DNA of 64,000 nucleotides, taken from Sphingomonas kyeonggiensis (lineage in GTDB: Bacteria > Pseudomonadota > Alphaproteobacteria > Sphingomonadales > Sphingomonadaceae). Shown piece by piece: positions 43,551 through 53,899 of this stretch. The stretch lies in assembly GCF_014196745.1 (NCBI RefSeq), contig NZ_JACIEH010000003.1, forward strand, positions 62,001 through 126,000. Direction: 5' to 3'. Position numbers and translations under genes: made by a program. How positions within the stretch are numbered: position 1 is the first letter of the stretch; every line of letters starts with the position of its first letter. The notes beneath the pieces were generated by a model. The model was given only the letters and a program-made list of their open reading frames with translations. It ran no database searches and was not told the origin of the DNA.

Positions 43551-44948
43551 TCAGGCGGGGACCTTCGCCATCTCGCCGATCTTCTCGAGGATACGGACCC
43601 AGGAGCGGATGCCCTTGTGGAAGCTCTTCAGATCGTATTTCTCGTTCGGCGAATGGATATTGTCGTCGGTCAGCGCGAAGCCGACCAGCACCGTGTCCAT
43701 GCCGAGGATCTTCGAGATCGACGTGACGACGGGTATGCCGCCGCCGCAACCGATCAGCGCCGCCTTGCCCCATTCGGCATCGAGCGCGGCGCGGGTGGCC
43801 TCGAGCGGCGGGCTGTCGCTGGAGACGGTGACCGCCGGGCTGCCCGGGCCGCGGCCGGTGAATTCGACCGAGCAATCGGCGGGCAGGCGCGAACGGACAT
43901 GGTCCTCGAACGACGCCCAGACCTTCTCCGGATTCTGCGTGCCGGCCAGACGGAAGCTCACCTTCGCATGCGCTTCCGCCGGGATCACCGTCTTGAAGCC
44001 TTCGCCGGTATAGCCGCCCCAGATGCCGTTGACCTCGGCGGTCGGGCGCGACCAGATCTGCTCGAGCACGTCATGGCCCTTCTCGCCGGCGGGCACACTG
44101 AGGCCGATCTCGCCGAGGAACTCCGCCGGATCGAAGCCCAGCGCGTCCCAGCTCGCGCGCACTGCGGGGTCGAGCTCCGGCACGCCGTCATAGAAGCCGT
44201 CGAGCGTCACCCGGCCATCGGCGTCCTTCATCTCGCCGAGGATCGAGCAGAGCAGCTGGATCGGGTTGCGCGCAGCGCCGCCATAGAGGCCGGAGTGGAG
44301 ATCGCGCGACGCCGCACGGATCGTCACCTGGCCGGCAGCCATGCCGCGCAGGCCGATGGTGAGGCCCGGCGTCTCGGTGTCCCACATCAGCGTGTCGCAG
44401 ATCAGCGCGAAGTCGGCCTTCAGCTCCTCGGCATTGGCATGGAGGAAGGGCTCGAGGCTCTTCGAGCCGGATTCTTCCTCGCCCTCGAACAGGATGGTGA
44501 CCTTGCAGGGGAGCCGGCCCTCGGTCTCCTTCCAGGCGCGGCACGCCTCGACGAAGGTGCGCAGCTGGCCCTTGTCGTCCGAGGCGCCGCGGCCGACGAT
44601 CTGCTTCGCGCCGTCGCCGCGCGTCTCGATCACCGGATCGAACGGATCGCGCTTCCAAAGCTCGAGCGGATCGACCGGCTGCACGTCGTAATGGCCATAG
44701 AACAGGATGTGCGGACCGTCACCGTCGTGATGCGCGACGACCATCGGGTGGCCGGGCGTCGGCGCAACGCGGGCATCGAAACCGAGCGCGTTCAGCTCGT
44801 CGGAGAGCAGTTGCGCGGCATGCTGGCATTGTTCGGCATAGGCGGGATCGGTCGAGACCGAAGGCACGCGCATCAGCGCGAAGAGGCGGTCGAGGCTGTC
44901 GTCGAGATGGGCCTCGACATAGTCGAGCGGCTTGGAGGAGTCGGTCAT
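43551..44948 (-). CDS. M20-family dipeptidase/peptidase
   Basis: A 465-residue zinc-dependent dipeptidase of the M20 family (CNDP/PepV-like). Metal and catalytic motifs: YGHYDVQPVDP (His, catalytic Asp), GRGASDDKGQL (bridging Asp), FEGEEESGSKS (catalytic Glu and metal Glu), and LYGGAARNP in the dimerisation lid. The closing DDNIHSPNEKYDL holds the last metal His. No signal peptide, so it is cytoplasmic. Start ATG 44948. The substrate is likely small peptides. Confidence 0.92.
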   Translation of the reverse strand: MTDSSKPLDYVEAHLDDSLDRLFALMRVPSVSTDPAYAEQCQHAAQLLSDELNALGFDARVAPTPGHPMVVAHHDGDGPHILFYGHYDVQPVDPLELWKRDPFDPVIETRGDGAKQIVGRGASDDKGQLRTFVEACRAWKETEGRLPCKVTILFEGEEESGSKSLEPFLHANAEELKADFALICDTLMWDTETPGLTIGLRGMAAGQVTIRAASRDLHSGLYGGAARNPIQLLCSILGEMKDADGRVTLDGFYDGVPELDPAVRASWDALGFDPAEFLGEIGLSVPAGEKGHDVLEQIWSRPTAEVNGIWGGYTGEGFKTVIPAEAHAKVSFRLAGTQNPEKVWASFEDHVRSRLPADCSVEFTGRGPGSPAVTVSSDSPPLEATRAALDAEWGKAALIGCGGGIPVVTSISKILGMDTVLVGFALTDDNIHSPNEKYDLKSFHKGIRSWVRILEKIGEMAKVPA

Positions 44949-45048
44949 GCGGCAGCGCTACGCCTGTGGGAAAGCGGGAGCAAGTTCGACTCGACGGTGC
45001 CTTGGAACAGCAGGCCCCCGCCAAGGGTTCAGCGCTTCGGAGGCGCAT

Positions 45049-45489
45049 ATGGCGACTGCTTTGCACAAGGGAATGCTGGTCTGTGCCGGCGTAGCGTTGC
45101 TCGGCGGCGGGCTGGCCGGCATGGGGCTGGCCAATTACACCCGCACCGGCGCGTTCGACTTCTACAAGCAGCGGCCGCCAGCGACCTACGATATGGCGGC
45201 AACCGCGGACAGCGCCGGCTATTATCCGGTCAGCCGCGCCGCGCCGCCGCCGGCCTATCCCGAGAACCTGGTACCGCCGCGCGCGAGCCCCATCGCCCTG
45301 CCGGCCGAGCCCGCCGACTATCAGCCCGAGCCGATCTACGAGCCCGAACCGGCGCCGATCGAGGAGCAGGCCGCCCTGCCCGAGCCGGTTTCGGTGATCC
45401 CGGTGCAGCGGGGTTCCTGGAGCGAGCCGGAGGAAGAGGCGCCTGCCGCGCCGGAGGCAGGCTCTCAGCCCGGCGGGACTACCTCCTAG
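45049..45489 (+). CDS. Proline-rich membrane-anchored protein, unknown function
   Basis: A 146-residue protein with one N-terminal hydrophobic segment (about residues 9-28) and then a low-complexity, Pro/Glu/Ala-rich tail (YQPEPIYEPEPAPIEEQ). No recognisable domain. The tail could span the periplasm or be disordered. The start is ATG 45049 after GGAGGCGC; the open frame back to 44932 has no support. Codon use matches the neighbours. Confidence 0.6.
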   Translation: MATALHKGMLVCAGVALLGGGLAGMGLANYTRTGAFDFYKQRPPATYDMAATADSAGYYPVSRAAPPPAYPENLVPPRASPIALPAEPADYQPEPIYEPEPAPIEEQAALPEPVSVIPVQRGSWSEPEEEAPAAPEAGSQPGGTTS

Positions 45490-45558
45490 GCGACATTCTG
45501 CTCCCTGCCTTCGTCGGGGAGTAACCAACGCAACGCCGACCAGACCTTGGCCGGCCGA

Positions 45559-45586
45559 GCCGCCCCTCAGAAAGAAGAGGGGCGGC
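45559..45586. terminator. Hairpin between convergent genes
   Basis: GCCGCCCCTC (45559-45568) pairs perfectly with GAGGGGCGGC (45577-45586) around an A-rich 8-base loop. It lies between the stop at 45489 and the TonB-receptor stop at 45642. It likely serves both strands, although no T-tract follows. Confidence 0.6.
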
Positions 45587-45641
45587 GGTGGTGCGATCGC
45601 TCGCCCCGCCGCCGCCCCAGTGCACTACACCAGGTTGGAGA

Positions 45642-48347
45642 TCAGAAGTTCACATTGACGGTCGCGAGCAGCTTGCGGCCGTTCTTGTACACGCCGCGCG
45701 GCAGCGCCTGCGTATTGGCATAAGCATAGTATTGGCTGTCGGTCAGGTTCATGCCCGAGACGGTCAGCCCGATTTCCTTGGTGATGTTGTACGTCGCCGA
45801 CACGTCGATATTGGCGGCGTCGCGGACGTACATCTGGTCGCCGCGGTCGATGCCGGTGAAGTATTTCGAGCGCCAGGTATAGGTCGCGCGCAGGGCGATC
45901 GGGCCGGTCTCGAAGAACGGGCTCAGGCTGGCCTGGTGGCGCGAGTTGTAGGGCAGGTCGCCGCCGGTGCTCGCCTTGCCATCCGAGTAGGTATAGTTGG
46001 CGAGGATGCCGAGGCCGAAGGGCAGGCTCTGCTGATAGGCGATGGCGAAGCCCTTCACCTCGGCCGAGCCGGCATTGAACGGCCGGGCGATCTGATAGGT
46101 CGTCACCGCATTGCGCGACGAATTGAAGTGCTGCTCCGGCGCGGTCTGCTGCAGGATGTAGTTGCTGATGTCCTTGTAGAACACTTCGCCCGACAGGATC
46201 GCCCGCGGCGCCAGATACCATTCGAGCGACGCGTTGAAGTTGTTCGACTTGTAGGGCTTCAGGTCCGGATTGCCGCCGCCGCCGGTGCCGATCTGGTCCG
46301 ACAGCCAGAAATAGTTGGTCATGTCGGCATAGTTCGGGCGGGCGATCACCTGCGCCGCGGCGAAGCGGAAGATCAGGTCCTTCTTCACATCGGCGATGAT
46401 GTTCACGCTCGGCAGGACATTGTCGTAGCTCGACTTGGTCGTCTGCCACACCCAGTCGGCCTGGGCGTTGCAGGTCGCGCCCGGCTTGCAGACATAGCCC
46501 GCGCTGTCGGTGCTGGTGTGGACGTAGCGCACGCCGAAATTGCCGCGGAAGCCGCCGGCGTCGAAGTTCGCCTGGGCGTAGAAGGCGTGGATCTGCTCGT
46601 TGATGTCCCAGTTGCCGGCGGTGAATTCCGAAGCCGCGAACTTGGACGGGGTGGGCAGGTTCGGACGGCCCTGGACATAGTTCACCATCGAATCGCCGTT
46701 GATGATGAAGCGGCCCGCCATCTGGTCGTTGATGCCGTCGAAGCCGGACAGGTAATTGTCCTTGACGGTGCGGGTGTCGAAATTGCTGGCCGGCACGGCC
46801 AGGCCGGTCAGTGCGATGCCCTCATATTCCTGGGCGGTCTCGTGCTTGCGGTACTTGTAGCCGAGCTGGATGCGCTTGAGCACGCCGTCGAACTTCAGGC
46901 CGAAATCGACCTGGCCATAGCGCTCCTTGTCGGTGGTCGGCTTGTTGACCAGGTTGCCGCTCCAGCCCGGATCGGTCGCGAAGGCGGCCGGGTTGCCGAG
47001 CACGTTGCTGGTGTAGCTGATCGTGCCGGGCTTGTCGGGCGCGCCGCTGATGTCGACGGTGTAGTTCGCCCAGTTGAGGAACTCGAGGAACACCTGCTTC
47101 TTGGTGCCGCCGTCCGCATCGGACACGCCGCCTTCGACGTTCAGGTCCCAGTGCACGTCGTCCCAGCCGATCTGGCCGTGGAAGGTCTGCGAGTGCATCT
47201 CGGCGACGCGGTACTGCGCATCGAGCACCGAGAGCGCGTTGTTGAACGTCGCCGACTTGACGATGCCGTCCTGCACGTTGAGCCCGGTCAGGCGGCCCGC
47301 GCTGTTCCAGGTGTTGCCCGGGAAGGCGTACATCGACTGGTTGAGATTGTCGTAGGTCGCGTCGATGCGCAGCCAGTCGGCGGTGATCGTCAGCTGGTCG
47401 ACCGGCTTCCACTGGGCGGTGGCCGAATAGGTCAGGCGCTCGCGGCCCTGCTCGAAATAGGAAGTGCCGAACGCGTTCGGGAACTTGGCGTTCGGATTGG
47501 CGAGCAGGGTGGTGGCGCAGGTGCCGGTGCACTGGCCGGTGCCGGTGACCTGCTTGGTCGGATCCGGATTGACCGGGATCATGCTCTGCGGGAGCGAGCT
47601 GGTCAGCGCATCGTTGGCGCCGTTCCAGAAGTTCGCGTTGATCGTGCCATAGGCCTCCAGGCCGTCGCGGCGCAGCCGGTCCTTGGTGCGCTGGAACGAG
47701 GCGAGGACGCCGAAGGTCTTGCTCGCATTGTGCCAGCTGACCAGCGCCGAACCCTGGACGTCGCCCTTTTCCGAGCGGTCATTGTAGAGATAGCCGAGCG
47801 AGCCGGCGACCACGAACGGCTTGAGCTCGAGCGGCTTGCGGGTGAGCACGTTGACGGTGCCACCCACCGAGCCTTCGTCGATCCGCGGCTCGGGCGACTT
47901 GTAGACGTCGACGCGGTTGACCAGCTGCGGCGCGAGCAGCGCATAGTTGAAGGTGCGGCCCGGCGAATCGAGGATGAACCAGTCGGCCGAGGCCACGGTC
48001 TGGCCGTTGAGCAGCGTGCGGTTCAGCGCCGGATCGGTGCCGAGGATCGAGACCTTCTCGCCCTGGCCGAACTGGCGGTCGACGGTGACGCCCGGAACCA
48101 GCGTCAGCGCTTCGGCGACGTTGGTGTTGGGGAACTTGCCGACATCCTCGGACGAAACCGAGTCGATGATCGCATCGGCCTTGCGCTTGGCGTCGATCGA
48201 CTGCGCGAGCGAGGCGCGGAAGCCGGTGACGACGATCTCGCCTTCATCGGCAGGTTGGGCAGTGGTGTCGCTGGTCTGTGCATGCGCGGCACCGGTGAGC
48301 AGCGCCATAGCGCTGGCCGTGCCGATAAGAAATCCCCGGATCCCCAT
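45642..48347 (-). CDS. TonB-dependent receptor (Xanthomonas/Caulobacter type)
   Basis: A 901-residue outer-membrane active transporter. Signal peptide cleaved after AHA near residue 23; TonB-box-like EIVVTG near 36; plug domain with SEDVGKFPNTNVAEALTLVPGV, LNGQTVASADW and DVYKSPEPRIDEGSVGGTV; then a 22-strand-size barrel ending LLATVNVNF. This is the receptor type often tied to carbohydrate uptake. It is divergent from nagA and shares operator-like sites with it, so N-acetylglucosamine or chitin oligomers are the probable ligand (inference). Start ATG 48347. Confidence 0.9.
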   Translation of the reverse strand: MGIRGFLIGTASAMALLTGAAHAQTSDTTAQPADEGEIVVTGFRASLAQSIDAKRKADAIIDSVSSEDVGKFPNTNVAEALTLVPGVTVDRQFGQGEKVSILGTDPALNRTLLNGQTVASADWFILDSPGRTFNYALLAPQLVNRVDVYKSPEPRIDEGSVGGTVNVLTRKPLELKPFVVAGSLGYLYNDRSEKGDVQGSALVSWHNASKTFGVLASFQRTKDRLRRDGLEAYGTINANFWNGANDALTSSLPQSMIPVNPDPTKQVTGTGQCTGTCATTLLANPNAKFPNAFGTSYFEQGRERLTYSATAQWKPVDQLTITADWLRIDATYDNLNQSMYAFPGNTWNSAGRLTGLNVQDGIVKSATFNNALSVLDAQYRVAEMHSQTFHGQIGWDDVHWDLNVEGGVSDADGGTKKQVFLEFLNWANYTVDISGAPDKPGTISYTSNVLGNPAAFATDPGWSGNLVNKPTTDKERYGQVDFGLKFDGVLKRIQLGYKYRKHETAQEYEGIALTGLAVPASNFDTRTVKDNYLSGFDGINDQMAGRFIINGDSMVNYVQGRPNLPTPSKFAASEFTAGNWDINEQIHAFYAQANFDAGGFRGNFGVRYVHTSTDSAGYVCKPGATCNAQADWVWQTTKSSYDNVLPSVNIIADVKKDLIFRFAAAQVIARPNYADMTNYFWLSDQIGTGGGGNPDLKPYKSNNFNASLEWYLAPRAILSGEVFYKDISNYILQQTAPEQHFNSSRNAVTTYQIARPFNAGSAEVKGFAIAYQQSLPFGLGILANYTYSDGKASTGGDLPYNSRHQASLSPFFETGPIALRATYTWRSKYFTGIDRGDQMYVRDAANIDVSATYNITKEIGLTVSGMNLTDSQYYAYANTQALPRGVYKNGRKLLATVNVNF

Positions 48348-48424
48348 GTCTCATCCCCTTGGTCAGAATGGATTCTGAACTTGCTTATAATTTGTTGTGG
48401 TACGTCGCCGGCAGACCAGTCGCA

Positions 48425-48442
48425 TACCAATACCTGTACCAT
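48425..48442 (-). promoter_or_regulatory. Operator-like site 1 (TonB receptor side)
   Basis: On the minus strand it reads ATGGTACAGGTATTGGTA: ATGGTA, four bases, then TATTGGTA. It is 78 bp from the receptor start. Both blocks recur in site 2 with a three-base spacer. Confidence 0.5.
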
Positions 48443-48516
48443 TCCTTAGAGTGGGATAGGCGTCAAGACACATTTTTACACTCAGGTTACAGACCTGTGC
48501 AATTTTCTGCTGACAT

Positions 48517-48533
48517 ATGGTATGTTATTGGTA
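48517..48533 (+). promoter_or_regulatory. Operator-like site 2 (nagA side)
   Basis: ATGGTA, three bases (TGT), then TATTGGTA, 60 bp before the nagA start. It is the same two-block motif as site 1 but on the opposite strand, so the two sites face away from each other across the divergent promoter region. A GntR- or LacI-type regulator of amino-sugar genes is a plausible owner; none is encoded nearby. Confidence 0.5.
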
Positions 48534-48592
48534 CTAATGCCGCATCCGGTAACGGCCGGACCAACGGGGCAAGGAGGGGCAGAAACGATCCG

Positions 48593-49747
48593 ATGCGGGG
48601 GCTGATTCCCGATCGCGCGCTGATCCACGGGGCGCTGCGTGAGAATGTCGCGATATTGATCGAGGACGCCCGGATTGCCGGCGTGGTGCCGGCCGATGCG
48701 CTGCCCGCGCATGTCGACCGGCAGCGCCTGTTCGGCACGCTCGTCCCCGGCTTCATCGATACCCAGGTGAATGGCGGCGGCGGAGTTCTGTTCAACGATT
48801 CGCCGACGGTCGAGGGGATCGCCGCGATTGGCGCCGCGCACCGCCGCTTCGGCACCACCGGCTTCCTGCCGACGCTGATCAGCGACGATCTGGACGTGAT
48901 CCGCCGCGCGGTGACGGCGGTGGATACCGCGATCGAGGCGGGGGTGCCCGGCGTGCTCGGCATCCATATCGAGGGTCCGTTCCTCAACATCGAGCGCAAG
49001 GGCATCCATTCGGGCGAGAAGATCCGCCCGCTCGATGCCGAGGGCATGGCGGTGCTGGCGGGCCTGAAACGCGGCCGCACGCTGGTCACGCTGGCGCCCG
49101 AACGCGTCTCGACCGCCCAGATCGAAGCGCTGGTCACGGCCGGAATCGTCGTCGCTGCCGGACACAGCAATGCGAGCCACGCCCAGGCCAAGGCGGCGGT
49201 CGCGGCCGGCATGCGCGGGGTGACGCACCTGTTCAACGCGATGTCGCCGCTCGGCTCGCGCGAGCCGGGCATGGTTGGCGCCAGCCTGGACAGCGACGAA
49301 CTGGTCTGCGGGCTGATCGTCGACGGCCATCACGTCAGCCCCGACACCTTGCGCCTGGCGCTGCGCTGCAAGCCGGCCAGCGGCTTCATGCTCGTCACCG
49401 ATGCGATGCCCTCGGTCGGCTCGAATGCGAGCAGCTTCCTGCTCCAGGGCCGCCGCATCACCGTGCGGGACGGCGTCTGCCGCAGCGACGACGGCACGCT
49501 GGCCGGCTCGCACCTCGACATGGCGACGGCGGTGCGCAACGCAGTGTCGATGCTCGGCCTCGACCTGGCGACCGCGGTGCAGATGGCGAGCGCCAACCCG
49601 GCGGCACTGATGGGCCTGGCCGAGTCGCATGGCCGTATCGCCACGGGCCTCGCCGCCGACCTGGTGCTGCTCGACGATGCCGGGCAGGCCAGCGCGACCT
49701 GGATCGGCGGGCGCCAGCGATCGGAGCTTCCGGCGCTGGTCGCCTAG
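48593..49747 (+). CDS. nagA: N-acetylglucosamine-6-phosphate deacetylase
   Basis: Removes acetate from GlcNAc-6-phosphate, the first catabolic step after uptake and phosphorylation, and also recycles cell-wall sugars. Family motifs: PGFIDTQVNGGGGV near residue 52, GIHIEGPFLNIERKGIH (metal Glu), AAGHSNASHAQ (metal His), THLFNAMSPLGSREPG (metal His), LVTDAMPSVG (catalytic Asp). Length is 384 residues. The start is ATG 48593; AAGGAGG is 15 bases upstream, an unusually long spacing with no alternative start. nagB, nagK and the transporter are not in the window. Confidence 0.94.
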   Translation: MRGLIPDRALIHGALRENVAILIEDARIAGVVPADALPAHVDRQRLFGTLVPGFIDTQVNGGGGVLFNDSPTVEGIAAIGAAHRRFGTTGFLPTLISDDLDVIRRAVTAVDTAIEAGVPGVLGIHIEGPFLNIERKGIHSGEKIRPLDAEGMAVLAGLKRGRTLVTLAPERVSTAQIEALVTAGIVVAAGHSNASHAQAKAAVAAGMRGVTHLFNAMSPLGSREPGMVGASLDSDELVCGLIVDGHHVSPDTLRLALRCKPASGFMLVTDAMPSVGSNASSFLLQGRRITVRDGVCRSDDGTLAGSHLDMATAVRNAVSMLGLDLATAVQMASANPAALMGLAESHGRIATGLAADLVLLDDAGQASATWIGGRQRSELPALVA

Positions 49748-49841
49748 CGCCTGCACCGATTCTGCACGGCTTCTCCTCGCGCCGCGCCGCCGGCGCTGGA
49801 CGGCCGGCCGCCATAGAAGCTCCCGAACCTGGGAGACCCGC

Positions 49842-51434
49842 ATGGCCCGCAACCGCTACAGTTTTCTCGTCAAGCTACCTACCGCGATCGCGCTGATCGC
49901 CGCCGCCGACCAGCTGTTCCTGGGCACGGCGATCGGCTCGTGGATCGGCGCGCTGGCGCTCGGCTGGATCCTGGCATTGCTGCTCAGCCGCCCGGCGCTC
50001 CGCCGGCGGCCAAGCCTGGTGGCGCTGGCCGTCGCAGCCGGATTCACCGGGGTGCTGGCACATGCCCCGAGCCTGCTCGGCTGGGTGCTGTTCTGGAGCG
50101 CGCTGTCGATCGCGGCGCTGATGCCGCGGATCGGCAGGTTCGACGATGCCTGGCGCTGGGGCCTGAGGCTGCTCGCCCATGCGATGACCGGCCCGCTCGC
50201 CCCGCTTCTCGACGGCATCCGCCTGTTCCGCGCCCGGCCGCGGCGGGGACGGCCGAGCAGTTCGGGGCTTGCCGCACTGCTCGTCCTGCCGCTGGCAATG
50301 ACCGGCCTGTTCCTCGCGCTGTTCGCCAGCGCCAATCCGCTGATCGCCCGGGGACTCACCCAGGTCAGCCTGCCCTCGTCGTTCAGCGTGATCTTCTGGG
50401 CCCTGGTGCTGCTGGTGGTGTGGCCGAGCCTGCGCCCCACGCGCTGGGCCACGCGGATCGTCGCCAGGATGCCCAGCGCCGATATCGAGCTGCCGGGCCT
50501 TCCCCAGGCGACCCTGCTGCTCTCGCTGATCCTGTTCAACGCGGTGTTCGCGCTGCAGAACGGGCTCGACCTTGCCTTCCTGTGGAGCGGCGCGGCGCTG
50601 CCCGAAGGCGTCACCCTGGCCGATTATGCCCATCGCGGCGCCTATCCGCTGATCGCCACCGCTTTGCTCGCCGGATTGTTCGTGCTCGTCGCGCTCAAGC
50701 CCGGATCGGCCAGCGCCGCCAATCCGGCGATCCGCCGGCTGGTGGTGCTGTGGGTCGCCCAGAACCTGCTGCTCGTCGCCTCCTCGATCCTGCGCACGCT
50801 CGACTATGTCGAGGCCTATTCGCTCACCGGCTTCCGCATCGCGGCGCTCGCCTGGATGGGACTGGTGGCGATCGGGCTGGTGCTGATCTGCTGGCGGATG
50901 CTGGCGGGACGCAGTGCCGCCTGGCTGATCAACGCCAATGCGCTGATGGCCGCGCTGGCGCTGGGCGCGGCGAGCGTCGTCGACCTCGACGCAAGCGCCG
51001 CCGCCTGGAACGTCCGCCATGCCCGCGAGGTGGGCGGGCGCGGCGTCGAGCTCGACCTGTGCTACCTTTCCTGGACCGGCCCCTCCTCGCTCCTCTCGCT
51101 GATCGAACTCGAGCGCCGGCCGCTGCCGCCCAGGTTCCGCGACCGCGTCCGCTATGTGCGCGCCGAGGTGCTGGAGACATTGGTCCGCCGCCAGGCCGAC
51201 TGGCGCAGCTGGACCTGGCGCAACCAGCGCCGGCTCGACACCGCGCGGCGGCTGCTCGGCGCCAATCCGCCGGCCCCTGCCGCGACCTGGCCGGGAACGC
51301 ACCGCGAATGCGATGGCTGGATCCGCGACGACCCTGCTCCCGAGCCCGCGCCCAGCGTCACCTCCGAGAGCGATCCGGTCGCCAATGCCGTCGCCACCAC
51401 CACTCCGCCGTTGACCGGAACACCCTCGCGATGA
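49842..51434 (+). CDS. Polytopic membrane protein (DUF4173/DUF4153-like)
   Basis: A 530-residue protein with about ten hydrophobic segments and the stretch LTLADYAHRGAYPLIATAL-like seen here as VTLADYAHRGAYPLI, typical of DUF4173 proteins. The C-terminal ~130 residues are hydrophilic (SWTWRNQRRLDTARRLL) and end in a Pro/Thr-rich tail. The function is unknown. The start is ATG 49842 with GGGAG upstream; its stop overlaps the response-regulator start (ATGA), so it forms an operon with the two-component system and may be sensed or regulated by it (inference). Confidence 0.78.
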   Translation: MARNRYSFLVKLPTAIALIAAADQLFLGTAIGSWIGALALGWILALLLSRPALRRRPSLVALAVAAGFTGVLAHAPSLLGWVLFWSALSIAALMPRIGRFDDAWRWGLRLLAHAMTGPLAPLLDGIRLFRARPRRGRPSSSGLAALLVLPLAMTGLFLALFASANPLIARGLTQVSLPSSFSVIFWALVLLVVWPSLRPTRWATRIVARMPSADIELPGLPQATLLLSLILFNAVFALQNGLDLAFLWSGAALPEGVTLADYAHRGAYPLIATALLAGLFVLVALKPGSASAANPAIRRLVVLWVAQNLLLVASSILRTLDYVEAYSLTGFRIAALAWMGLVAIGLVLICWRMLAGRSAAWLINANALMAALALGAASVVDLDASAAAWNVRHAREVGGRGVELDLCYLSWTGPSSLLSLIELERRPLPPRFRDRVRYVRAEVLETLVRRQADWRSWTWRNQRRLDTARRLLGANPPAPAATWPGTHRECDGWIRDDPAPEPAPSVTSESDPVANAVATTTPPLTGTPSR

Positions 51435-52131
51435 TCCAATGCCCCATGCCCCGCACCATCCTCGTCGCCGATGACGATCCGCACATCCGCCAGCTGCTCG
51501 TCTTCGCCCTCGCCAAGGCCGGGCTCGAGACGATCGAGGCAGCGGACGGCGAGGAGGCGCTGCAGATCGCCGAGACCCAGGCGCCCGACCTGATCGTGCT
51601 CGACATCAACATGCCGCGGATGGACGGGCTCGAGGTCTGTCGGCGGCTGCGCGCCGAGGGCGGGCTGCCGATCCTGTTCCTCTCGTCGCGCGACGACGAG
51701 ATCGACCGGATCATCGGCATCGAGCTGGGTGCCGACGACTATGTCACCAAGCCCTTCTCCCCCCGCGAAGTGGTGGCGCGGGTGATGGCGGTGCTGCGCC
51801 GGACCGCCGCCCATGCCCCCGATGTCGATCGCGCCGGCACAGCGATCCGCCACGGCCGCCTCAGCCTCGATCCCGAGAGCTGGGAGGCGAGCTGGGCGGG
51901 CATCGCCGTGCCGCTCACCGTCACCGAATTCGGCATCCTGCGCACCCTGGCCACCATGCCCTCCAAGGTGTTCAGCCGCGACGCGCTGATCGACCGGCTG
52001 CGCGGCCCGGGCTTCGCGCTCACCGACCGGACGATCGACAGCCATGTCCGCAACCTGCGCGCCAAGTTCGGCCAGGCGGGCGCGCAGGACCTGATCGAGA
52101 CGCGGGCCGGCATCGGCTACCGTATCGGCGC

Positions 52132-52147
<16 letters not shown>
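51431..52147 (+). CDS. OmpR-family response regulator
   Basis: A 238-residue two-domain regulator. Receiver: acidic pocket VADDDPH, phospho-acceptor Asp in IVLDINMPRMDG near residue 58, and KPFSPREV with the conserved Lys. Winged helix: LTVTEFGILRTLA, VFSRDALIDRLRG, TIDSHVRNLRAKFG and GIGYRI. The start is ATG 51431, overlapping the membrane-protein stop; ATG 51446 is an alternative. The sensor kinase start lies 16 bp inside its 3' end, so the pair is coupled. Target genes are unknown. Confidence 0.93.
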
Positions 52148-53718
<1,571 letters not shown>

Positions 53719-53721
53719 CAA

Positions 53722-53884
53722 GCCGATTCGGGCCTCTCGCGATGCGCGGAAGTTTACGAAGTTGATGCTACGGGGGCCCCGTTTTCCCCTCCCGTGCAGG
53801 CGCACAGAGTGCATGCGATAGACAGGATAAGGGAAGCGGGCCTGCATCCGCCAGTTTGGAGCAGGCGAAATCCTACATTGCAAG
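53722..53884. repeat. ~165-bp dispersed intergenic repeat, copy B
   Basis: The same unit as 34853-35016: CCGATTCG, then GATGCGCGGAAGTTTACGAA, then a variable centre, ending in the 23-bp motif (53862-53884). It fills the space between the kinase stop and the outer-membrane channel stop. The 23-bp end faces the 3' end of a minus-strand gene, as in every other copy. Confidence 0.8.
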
Positions 53885-53899
53885 ATTCCTGCGCGAAAC

